Part shown: positions 33,629 through 44,600 of the stretch, piece after piece | Position numbering within the stretch: position 1 is the first letter of the stretch | Layout of the letters: each line of letters begins with the position of its first letter | Source of the DNA: Euborellia annulipes | Lineage: Eukaryota; Arthropoda; Insecta; Dermaptera; Anisolabididae | Assembly: GCA_023213315.1 (NCBI GenBank) | Contig: JAKCPI010001912.1 | Coordinates: 1-64,000 of the forward strand | Length of the DNA: 64,000 nucleotides | Reading direction: 5' to 3' | Notes under the pieces: generated by a model | Told to the model about the DNA's origin: nothing | The model's database searches: none | What the model saw: only the letters and a program-made list of their open reading frames with translations | Position numbers and translations under genes: made by a program

Positions 33629-34334
33629 TTTCAATACTTAATTATTCATAAGGTCAGTTGGATTATTATTTATGTCTAATTAATAAATTAATTATCATTT
33701 TACTTTAACTATAATTGAATAAAAAAATAGAATATATAACTTTTTTTAATTTATATAATATTTTAACTTATTAAATTTGGTTTTTATTTTTTTGAATTTT
33801 TGATAAAATTTTGATAACTAATTATGAATTGTTTTTCTAAAAATATTAATATTCATCTTATTTCAGATTATTTTTATTCACCCTTTGGTTTCTTCAACGC
33901 AAAATTTTCCATAAAAAATTTTGAATTTTTTCAAATTTACTTGGTTTTATTTCAATAATTTATAAGGTAAGTAAGCTAAATGATTTTTTTATATCTAATT
34001 AATATATCACCTTAAAAAAAGATAAGAGTATCAAATTATTTAGAATCGAATAAAATAAAAAATGAATATCAATTTTTTAACATATATCTATAAATTGCCT
34101 TTTTATTTTATATTCTTAATTAAATTTTATTCCAAATAAATTATTAATTTTTATTATTTGTTAAAAAATATTTGATTATTTTATACACGATATAACTAAA
34201 TTGTTTATTTTCCTATTTTCCTAATAATTGGCTGCTTTTTTCATGACTTAAATTTAGAACTATCGTTAATATAATTAGCTATGCCAATTTTATAATTAAA
34301 TCCATATAGATATATCAAAAGTAAACATTTTCAG

Positions 34335-34923
34335 ATGTCCCACAAGGCCAGCACAATCAAGTCCAGCGAATTATGGGATCACTTTAATCCCAAAGAAGCT
34401 AGCCTCAAGAATTGATTCTTCAAAGTGTCCTTTTAGACCCTAGATTTAAAAAAAGGGATTTAAAGACAACGTTGCAAAATATAAACAAACGTATGATAGT
34501 TTGGTTGGGCAAATTAAAAATATTATTTCGCATGAATCGAGGAATTCAACAAGAGAGACACCGGAAAATCTCTCTATAGAAACTTCGGTTTCATCGACTT
34601 CGATATTGTGGGAGGAATTTGACAAGGATAACGATTCCTTTAGTGAAATAAAGGATCCCAAGGCATTGGCCATTGTGGAAATTGATAAATTTTTAGCAGA
34701 GCCATTGCTTAAAAGGGCTCAAGACCCTTTATTATGGTGGGAGCAAAGGAAACTAATATATCCCCATATATATCAAATCGTTTTAAAGAGATTATGTATT
34801 CCTGCCAGTTCTGTACCCTGTGAAAGGATATTTTCCAAGGCAGGACAAATTTTAACGGAGAGAAGAAGTAGGTTAACTTCTTCAAATTTAAATCAAATTG
34901 TATTTTTAAACAGCAATATATAA
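34335..34923 (+). pseudogene. hAT transposase remnant (BED start joined to C-terminal dimerisation domain)
   Basis: From 34335 a frame opens MSHKASTIKSSELWDHFNPK, like the start of a BED zinc finger, and stops after about 26 codons. A second frame reads LILQSVLLDPRFKKRDLKT (about 34415-34495); LLDPRFKK is a hallmark of hAT transposases. A third, 34489-34923, carries the hAT C-terminal dimerisation domain: WWEQRKLIYPHIYQI, LCIPASSVPCERIFSKAG and RRSRLTSSNLNQIVFLNSN before the stop. The zinc ligands beyond the BED start and most of the catalytic core are missing, and the frames are shifted, so it cannot make active transposase. It lies within the hAT element 32565-35271. Confidence 0.85.
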
Positions 34924-34973
34924 AATGTTCATTAAAAATGTTAAACTATATTTTTTGTTTATTTTTACATATA

Positions 34974-35009
<36 letters not shown>

Positions 35010-35279
35010 CCTATATATTCTTGTGGTAAACTTTCCAGCTAAACTATCTCCCTCCCCCCCTCCCCCCTCCGTTACTTATAGTATAATTTTTGAAATAAAA
35101 TAAATATGAATTCTTACCTAAGCTTAACTCTTAAATTTTAACAAGGCATGTTTTTTTTTTGTTTGGGGGGGGGGGGAAGAGATATTGAAAAAAAGAACGG
35201 TGAACGGGTCGTTTCAGAATTCGAACGGCGAACGACCCGTTCCTCAAAAAGAACGATTTTACCCATCTCTAGATGATAA

Positions 35280-36305
35280 TAAAATATTTTTTTTATATAA
35301 AATTTTAAGTTATTAAATTATATTGTATTAATTAATTAATTAATATTTTAAAAATAATTTTTCAATGCTAGCTTTAAGTGGTAAAAAATTTAATTGTATT
35401 TAAAAAAATTTCAATCTGATTTATACTAATATCGCCATTATTTCTCTCCTTGATGTTATGTTTTGCTTGGATTGAAACAAAAAATTTACTATTGTATACA
35501 TTCAAAAAATAAAACTAGTATTTTGAAAGTACAGTATTTATCTACTAAATTAGTTTAGTAAAAATTGATAAATGTTTTTACAAAAATTTCTATCATAAAA
35601 TATAGATTTTAAAATATTCTAAAATACTGACTGCGCCATCTTTTGACCAATCATGTAACTATTATTTATATGCACAATGTTTAAATTTGTTAATGTTATT
35701 TCTATAACAAAAAAATAAATAAAAAGTAAAAATATTATCTCTTAAATCATTAATAAAATAAAATAAAATGTTCCAATAATTTTTTGTTCACTTTAAAAAA
35801 AAAAAAAAAAAAAAAAATTAAACTTAAAACCAATTAAAGGCTTTTTAATTAGAGAATAAAAATTATTATTCTTTGTATCGTATTTTAATAAATAAATCAA
35901 TAAAAAGAGAGGATGTGAGCCAAACAGGAAAACCAGAATAAAAACTGTTTCACTTAACCAATAGTTATAAAATTTAGTCAGGGCCTGGAGACCAACTGAG
36001 TTTCAAAATATTTGGTCCAGGGTCAGGTTCATCCTAATCCCTGATCCTAATGATATATCATTAATCTGTGATAATACCCTGCTCATTTTCTCCTCCAGAT
36101 TCATTCTCCAACTCCAGCCAGCGTAATTGGTTAAAATTGTGGCCTTCATGCCAACATAAATAAAAAAAGTTATTTAAAAATTCGTCAAAATTCCCTAAAC
36201 ATAGGGGTTACCAAAATTTATATTCCACAAATCCCTTCTCTCGTTATAATGACAGATAAATGAAATTATAAGTTAGCATTAAAGATAAAAGGAAATTGAT
36301 AATAT
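35280..36305. other. AT-rich intergenic DNA
   Basis: No gene is seen. An A run lies at about 35796-35817. Nothing else was noted. Confidence 0.5.
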
Positions 36306-36309
36306 GATT

Positions 36310-37641
36310 TAAAAAAAAAAGTGCAGGAGGTGGATTTGAACTCGCGAAGTTTGGTTACGTGAGAATGGAAAAAAATATAGATTGCATGAGGACGATCTAA
36401 CCACTCGAGCCACACTTTGAATAATTCTTTTAAGGGGAAAATTAGCCCTATAAGAAACATGAAATAAATGAAGTATTAAAAAAATTTTAACATTCCACAT
36501 ATGATATATCAATTTTCATTACTTTTTATGGGGATTAATAATTTATAATAAAAATATCAATAACATGCCTAGTTTTCAAATAATTCAATGGGCAAACGTC
36601 AGATTGTTTATGCCTTGATGTAATTAAACCAAAAACTTTATCTAACATATGATAGATGTCATTAATTCTTGAATTCCCCCTGATTCCAGAGAACTAAAGC
36701 CCTTTTAATTATATGATCTAATTGGGGGTTATTGGCGATCAAAGTTAAGCTTATTTTCGACCTTAATGACATCTCAACACTCAATTTTCTATATTATCGA
36801 AAAAGCTTATTTAGCATTGTCTGATCAAAACCAAATTTTTACCAGAGATTTATAATTAAAAAATGAGTTTTTTTCTAAAGTTTCATTGAGATTGGTAAAG
36901 AAATAAATAAAATATTGACTATTTTGTAAATTGAGTTTTAGAGTTCGGGATCCCGGATGGCTAAAGAGAGCCGTCTATGAACCGGCTCTAGGCTTGCAAC
37001 TGAGATCCCGAATTCTAAAACTTAATTTACAAAATAGTCAATATTTTATTTATTTCTTTATCAATCTCAATGAAACTTTAGAAAAAAACTCATTTTTTAA
37101 TTATAAATCTCTGGTAAAAATTTGGTTTTGATCAGACAATGCTAAATAAGCTTTTTCGATAATATAGAAAATTGAGTGTTGATGTCATTAAGGTCGAAAA
37201 TAGACTTAACTTTGATCGCCAATAACTCCCAAATTAGATCATATAATTAAAAGGGCTTTAGTTCTCTGGAATCAGGGAGAATTCAAGAATTAATTTCATG
37301 TATCATATGTTAGATAAAGATTTTGGTTTAATTACATTAAGGCATAAACAATCTGACGTTTGCCCATTGAATTAATTGAAAACTAGGCATGCTATTGATA
37401 TTTTTATTATAAATTATTAATCCGCATTAAAAGTAAAGACAAATGATATATCATATGTGGAATGTTAAAATTTTTTTAATACTTCATTTATTTCATGTTT
37501 CTTATATGGCTAATTTTCCCCTAAAAGAATTATTCAAAGTGTGGCTCGAGTGGTTAGATCGTCCTCATGCAATCTATATTTTTTTCCATTCTCACGTAAC
37601 CAAACTTCGCGAGTTCAAATCCACCTCCTGCACTTTTTTTT
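36310..37641. repeat. 1.33-kb palindrome with a tRNA-like unit at each outer end
   Basis: Two arms of about 640 bp are near-perfect complements around an axis near 36976. The ~45-bp centre has its own small stem (AGAGCCG/CGGCTCT). At each outer end lies the same tRNA-like sequence pointing outward (minus strand at 36328-36418, plus strand at 37535-37632): A-box-like TGGCTCGAGTGGTTAGATCG, B-box-like GAGTTCAAATCC, then a T run that could stop Pol III. The short frames at 36266-36512 and 37443-37652 are mirror images of one another and are not genes. Confidence 0.85.
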
Positions 37642-37652
37642 TTTATTCTTAA

Positions 37653-38522
37653 CTGTTTTTTACATTTTTGAAAATTTGTTTTTATATATAAATAATAAAA
37701 AATAGGACTCATTCTAGTCATAAATGATTTTTTTTTAATTTCCTTTCTCGTTGGGTTTGCGCAAGCGCATCCCAGTTTTATACATATTATACGTTTTATA
37801 CATTTTATATAGTTTTATCCGCGATTTTTGTATAAAACTGCAAAATCATGTATAAAACCCAACTCTGCTTCTATAGGGCGTTTTGATACCTTACCTACCC
37901 CAACATGAAATTAGCAGCTGGTGCGTGAAAGTAAAAATTACCCTACAAATCAAATACATTCAAAATAAAATTATTTATACTACTTTCAAATAAAAAAAAT
38001 TAAATTTCTGTCAAATTTATACACATATTTCATAACATGAAATTTTATCACGCTAAAAAATAAAAAAATTGCAATTACAATTTCAAAAAAGGCGGTTTTT
38101 TGGGCGTTTGATTTGATTGGAGGTAATTTGAATGTCGTAATCAGCCATGGCCACAAAATTAGCACAAAGAAAAGTCAATTAATATAATGCATCTAAAAAT
38201 GTCTTAACGTCATATAACATTCACAACATATACATTTATCATTTTGTCATCATTTTATATGTAAATATTCAAATCTATTTATTTTCTATAAATGATAAAA
38301 TAGAATTAAAAATTCATTCTTCTAATATTTTTTTTTTTTAATTTCATTTAATTAATTTGAAAATTTTTTATTCTCTCTAAATGCCCTTTAAAAATTAATT
38401 ATTAAATTTCTTTTAATAATTAAAATAGCAATAAAAATGTTTGACATTTCATGATTATCTAAAATGTTAATATTTATCTAAAATGTTAATATGACAAAAT
38501 TGTTGTTTTTATAAAATTTCAG
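37653..38522. other. Upstream region of OTUD7
   Basis: AT-rich, with a short segment of moderate GC at about 37740-37930 (TTGCGCAAGCGCATCCC). A 5' untranslated exon of OTUD7 could lie here or further upstream. No promoter motif stands out. Confidence 0.35.
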
Positions 38523-38529
38523 CCTCAGC

Positions 38530-38605
38530 ATGGAAAACAACTTGATCGATAGTTTTATAGAAATTACGGAAACCGACATCAATGTGGCTCATGCCTTCCT
38601 ACAAG
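38530..38605 (+). CDS. OTUD7: OTUD7 exon 1 (start; UBA-like)
   Basis: ATG at 38530 lies 7 bases after an acceptor (AAATTTCAG), so a 5' UTR exon probably exists upstream. It reads [20 protein letters not shown] and ends in phase 1. Confidence 0.85.
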
Positions 38606-41600
38606 GTTTGTTTAACATAAATCCTTTATCAGTAATATTTCTTTTTACAAATGTATTATTATTATATATATATATATATCTATTTTATAGCTAAGAATTG
38701 GGATCTCGAATTAGCTGTCAATTCATATAACGCCATAAAGAATTCTTTAAATTCATTAATAATTAAAGAAGAGGATAACGAAGAGAAATCCAATCAAAAT
38801 GACAAAGTTCAATGTCAGTCTCTTTATAATAATAATAAAGGCTTTAGGAACATAAATAATTAAGATTTGTTTCAGATAAGAGAAAAAGGTGCTTGTCGAA
38901 AGCGCAAAATAATGAAGATTTAATAAACCTTACGAGATTTACCCTTCAACAAAATTATGAGAACATCAAAGTTCCGAAGCCACATTCCGAAGAAAAGCCA
39001 GGATCCACTTTTGTTTTGCCGAATTTTTCACTTCTAGAAGGTAACTTTTACATGCTTTGATAACACAGGTCAACAAAAAAAGATTTTTTTTTTGGGTTTC
39101 TGTTTTAATGTTGGAATTCTGATTCTAGGCACCAAAAAACACTTAAATTTCCATTTTTAGCTTTTAAACTTTGCTTTTGTTTAATTGGTACAGGGGTTTG
39201 AAAAAATAAAAAAAACCTCAAAATTTGTGTACTTGTTTCAGTTTTTCGCTTATATCTCGTAAACTAAGCATATTTTGTGCACCATAGTATATTAGAGCAT
39301 AAAATTTGCTAAAATTCAGTTGATAAAACTAATTTCTAGGCCCAATATTAATCGAGATACCGCCGATCAAATTTTCTTTTTTTCATTTTAGACTTTTTCC
39401 AGTTTTTCGCTTATATCCCGCAAATTAAACATATTTTGTTAATTATAATACATTACAAACTTGTAGAGCATACAATTTGCTAATATTTGGACGAATATTT
39501 AGACCCAATATTAACCAGATACGGCCTATCAAAGTTTCTATTTGTTTTATATTTCGAGAAACTTGAGACTTTCTTCAGTTTTTCGCTTATATCTCGAAAA
39601 CTAAACATATTTTCTCCACTACAGTAAAATACATAATTGTAGAGTATTAAATTTGCTAAAATTTGGTTGATAAATCAAATTTGTAAACTCAATATTAACC
39701 GAGAAACGGCCTAACGAATTTTTTCTATGTTTTGAATGGTCTAACTTTGATCGGTCGTACCTCGGTTAATATTGGGTCTACATATTCGTTTTAACAACCA
39801 AATTGTAGCAAATTTAATGCTCTACAACTTTGTATGGTACTATGGTGCACAAAATATGCTTAGTTTACGAGATATAAAAATGTCCGGTCTTCTTAGTAAA
39901 AAATTCGAAAAATTGCTCTAGTTTCTACAAAAGCAAACTTTGATTAAAAAAATTATTTTTACATTTATTTTTAGAGTAGGAGAAACAAAAATTTCATATG
40001 AAGAAGCCAGACCCAAAAATCGTGTTGACCAGTGTAATTTATACAATGAGGTTGGATTTCTATGTCCCAAAATTTGGGAAAATATTCATACACACTTGTA
40101 TAAGGGGAGCTCGAGCCCCGCACTCCTAAGACCCCATCAAATATACAGTCCTACACTGCTTGAATAAATATGCGAAAACTTGCTGAGAAGTTTTCACTCT
40201 GGTGCCTAGAAAAGAGATACCGGAATGACACAAAAATGCATTAAAGTACAATTCGTACAAAATGCAATATTTATTTTTCAATATACCATTATATTTCTCC
40301 AACCTGGGACAAGTTTTTTCGTTCGGTTCTGGTGGTTTTTTTTTTATCCAAGTGACTACAGATGGCTTTACCTTATCGTCTATTGTGTACACATATTGTC
40401 ATCTTGCAATATTATGGGCTTTATAGTGTTTCGACTTGCACTTTTCTCCCCTTAAGGTGCTCGTCTCGAGCTGCTGATTTTGAGAGGTTGCGGCCACAAT
40501 TTTGAAGCTATCGACCTCAAATTTTTTTTAAAGCTTTTTAAAATATCAACAACTTATAGAAGCCCTTAAGAGATATCAAGATCCCCAACGATGAGGTGAA
40601 GGCCACTGCCATTATCTCCTTTAGCACCAATATAATATTATACTTTTTTCAAGATAATATTTATTAACATATTTCTATGCACCTAAATAAAATAGTTAAA
40701 TTTTTATTAAAGGTGAGTTTCGTCGGTTCGTGGAGAAAGAGTTGATTGAACTCTGGTCTATGACATCTCTCGAAAATGCCCGTCGTCTAAATTGGTGGGT
40801 GGATCCAGGAATTTGCCAACGGCTCTGGCCTCTTATTACAAGCGGAGATGGCAATTGTTTAATGCATGCTGCCTCATTAGGTAAGAAAAACTAAAAAAAA
40901 TAATTATATTAAACAAATGTATAAAGTTTATTAATGAATGTTTTTTTTTAAAGAATTCATCAAAAAATCTTGGAAAAACTAATTTTTATTTAAATAGCTA
41001 AATTTTAATTCTGGGCTCATTTTGGCTTACTTTTTGTTTACTTATTTTAAGAGCCGTAGCGTCAAAAATTATGGCTAGTAGAGAAAATTCAGAGAGCTCC
41101 ACTGAGGGAGTGGAATGCCATTTAATATAAAAACAACATTTTAAAATAAATTTAATCAAATTTATTCAGCCTTTCTTTAAGGTGGTTACTCGTCAAACAG
41201 CGTTGCTGTTTTTTCAAGTTGGTGTTTGAAATAAATTTTCTTAAAACACAACTGTATAGTTGAATTATTTGTTTTTACTTTCTCTTACCCTATATATGAA
41301 ATATTTTATTTTTGGCCAACTTTGTACATATTTCAGTTTAGGCAATAAGCCATCCTCAAGGTCTGTCAATTAAAAATAAAATCTTAAATATATATACAAA
41401 TCAACATAGATTCCGACATGACATACCATGCTTAAGTTAGTCATATGGTTGTTGCTAAATTCACTGTAAAAATAAAAAAACACGTGTCATTTTAACCTCT
41501 TATATGAAATGTTTGTTACATCAAACTAATTAATATTTATTTAAGAATAATAAGTCTATGACAATTGATTGTGAAAACGTAATATTGAAAATTGTACTGT

Positions 41601-44600
41601 ATAAAAAACATGTGAGTATATATGTATATTTATCCTATTCCTTCAAACTTATCAAGTATATATTTATATAATTGTGTGAAAAATCTCGCTCAAAATCTTA
41701 ACAAAAATACACAATAATTTTTTGATATTTTTAATAATTTAACATCTTATTATAGATTAACGACGAATTTTATAATTCATTGTTCATTTATTTATGTATG
41801 AATGTATATATATATATATATATATATATGCAAAGATAAGTTTTCTCGGGTTAAGTCGCGTGGGGTGCTGAGATTTACTCGACGTTTCGGCTCTCCTTTT
41901 GGAGCCATTTTCAAGAGAAGGAAGTTAGGAGGTAATGGTGGAGGAGGGTTGTTTACGGGGTCGCAGTCTTCCTGGTCCCCAGGTCAATTTGGTGGATGAC
42001 TCAGAGGCGTGGATTGATCTCTGAGAGCTGGAGGAAGGTTGGGTGTGTGTAATTGTGTTCGGTTTAGATTGACTACGGGGCCTCAATCTGCCTACTCCCC
42101 AAGTCGGTGTATTGGTGGATGCCTCAGAGGTCTCGGTTTGTCTCTGAGGAATGGACAGTGGTTGGTTGTGTGTAATCGGGTTTGTGTTTGGTTTGGGTTG
42201 ACTTTGGGGCCTCAATCTGCCTACTCCCCAGGCCGTGAGCAACTGACTCTGAGCCGGAGGTGCAGGTCCTTTTATACCTGTTGCCGGGCATGTGGGCGTG
42301 GCTTTGGGAGTGATGTGGCTGTCTCTGATTGGCTGGGCCTGGTCTGGGGGCGTGACTTTGGGAGTGACGTGGCTGTCTCTGATTGGCTGGGCCTGGTCTG
42401 GGGGCGTGGCTTGGTTTGTTGAAGTGGATTTGCTGTTGGATATGTTACGTATATATATATATATATATATATGCATATAATTGTTGCGTATAAAACCAAT
42501 AATGTGTAAAATTTTCATTCCAAGAACCAGACCAATGAGAGATTTTTATTGGAAGGTATGTCATGTCGGAATCTATGTTGATTTGTATATATATTTAAGA
42601 TTTTATTTTTAATTGACAGGCCCTGAGGATGGCTTATTGCCGAAACTGAAATATGTACACAGTTAAAAAAGTAAATAATTCAACTATACAGTTGTGTTTT
42701 AAGAAAATTTATTTCAAACACCAACGTGAAAAACAGCAACGCTGTTCGACGAGTAACCACCTTAAAGAAAGGCTGTATGATTAATCTCGTCCTCTCTCAG
42801 TTCAAAAAAAAAAAAAAAAAAAAAAAGTTTATTTTTGAAATTACATTACATTTTTGGACAACTGCCCCCTTATCTATGAAGTACATAATAAGCTGAAACT
42901 CTTCATTTCTAAGCACAGGTTGAGAATGTACTTCAAGGGTTCTAAAAGACACTCAAGTTCACTAAATTGAATTCTATCAGATCTAATCTTTTGGATTTTA
43001 TTGTTTTAGTTTTATTATTATTGATTATTGCCCGATCAAAATGCTCCGACAGGTGTTTTTATTCTATTAATAATTGAATCGCTACGGCATTTTTATTTAT
43101 TTATTTATTTTTTTTTTTTAGGCATGTGGGGTTTTCATGATCGCCTTTTAACTCTGAGAAAAGCTCTCTCAAATTTTTTATCAGACGATAGTTTAACTGT
43201 AGGCCTAAAAAGACGATGGCGTGCTCGACTTACTAGATTAAATTCTCAGATTGGATTTTATTATACAGAACCTGAATGGATAAAAGAATGGAATTGTGTT
43301 CTGACCTTGGCTTCTCCAGCACCGAGGTTAGAAATTTTTTATCTGTAAAAAGATTCTTCAAATGAAACTTCTTTGTTTTTAGAAGTTTTTAACAGAAAAC
43401 ATAATTAATACATATTAACTCATATATCTGAAAAAATTTCTCCGGGAATTGAGCTACGGATCAATGCTTCAACGCTCTACACACACAATCCATTGATCCT
43501 TGGTTCCATTTCCCGGTCGAGATATTTTTTTTTTCAGATATGTGAATTGATAAATATTAATTACCGTAAACTCGGATTTCTTCAGCCCAAAAAAGAAAAA
43601 GTGTTTCAATCGCCACCAACAGTCAGAGTACGACGGAGTTGGGCGTTTTTCTGCTAGGTATCAATGGCTAGAATGTGATATTTAGCCCTCGGACCTTGGT
43701 GTAGGGGTTAGCGTGCTGGCCTTCTGTACCAAGGGTCGCGGGTTCGCATCCCGTCTCATGCGACAATTTATTTCAATTGGATTGGCTACCAATCCAATTG
43801 AAATAAATAGAGGCAGGGCTAAATGACCTTCGATGGCGAAAAAGACCTTGAAAAAAAAGAAAGAATGTGATAATGTGACTTTTACTTAAATTGAAATTGA
43901 TGACGATTGAACACTTTTTCTTTTTGGTCTCAAAAAGTGTATTAGTTATACCTTAGGGCTCAAGTAATCCGAGTTTACAGTTTACGTTTTCAAAACATTT
44001 CTCATAGCCCTATATATAACATACCAGCAGGGATGGGCAAAATCCTTTTAAAAGGATTAGCGATCCGATCCGCAGATCCGGGCAGTTCAACCTTTCGATC
44101 CACTAATCTGATCTGCCTGCTGCAAAAGTATTAGCGATCCGATCTGGTGATCCGACAAACTCGGACGATCTGAAAAAGGATCGTTGTTCCTATCCGCAAA
44201 TTCAGATCCGAAAATCCCATCCGGACTTGCGAACCGGAACTCCGATTCAGTTTCTAATAAAATTGCCAAATTAAAATCTAGTTTTTCGCCCAAAATTTGC
44301 ACATTTTAGGCTTTTGGATGAAAGATATATAAAAGTTTTAAAGGATTGGCAATTCTTTGAAAGGAATCGCAAAAATCTAGAATTATACGTAAATCCTTTG
44401 AAATGGATCTTAGATCCAGACAGCAAAAATAATTTCCATCCAAATCCTTAAATCCACCTCCTTTACCATTCCAAGATCCAAGATCCTCCCCAAAAAACGG
44501 ATTTCGATCTAGATCAGAAAATCCTACATCGTATCGGATCTTTGGATTAAAATTCTAAAGGATCACGATCCAACCCATCCATCCATACCAGTATATAATT

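Larger units (their letters stand above)
32565..35271 (+). mobile_element. 2.7-kb hAT transposon with intact target duplication
   Basis: Ends TAGAGGTGGGCATTTCG and, in complement, TAGAGATGGGTAAAATCG, with perfect 8-bp duplication GATGATAA (32557-32564, 35272-35279). GAACGG/CCGTTC words are dense near both ends. Inside are a 29-bp tandem array (about 32740-33110), a nested MITE (33361-33628) and transposase remnants (34335-34923). The sharp duplication suggests a fairly recent insertion. Confidence 0.92.
41167..42775. mobile_element. PLE-like inverted structure in OTUD7 intron 4
   Basis: Outer arms 41167-41428 and 42554-42775 are inverted copies (CAGCCTTTCTTTAAGGTGG at the left end). Each contains a hammerhead-type string (right arm: CTGAGGA, TGGCTTATTGCC, GAAAC). 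The ~1.1-kb interior holds a promoter-like block, a Pro-rich repeated frame and another hammerhead-like motif. The arrangement fits PLE terminal repeats in inverted orientation. Reverse transcriptase is not present here. Confidence 0.6.

Noticed and set aside
36266..37652. Four short frames on opposite strands with nearly the same peptide
   Set aside because: They are mirror readings of the two arms of the 1.3-kb palindrome and its tRNA-like ends.
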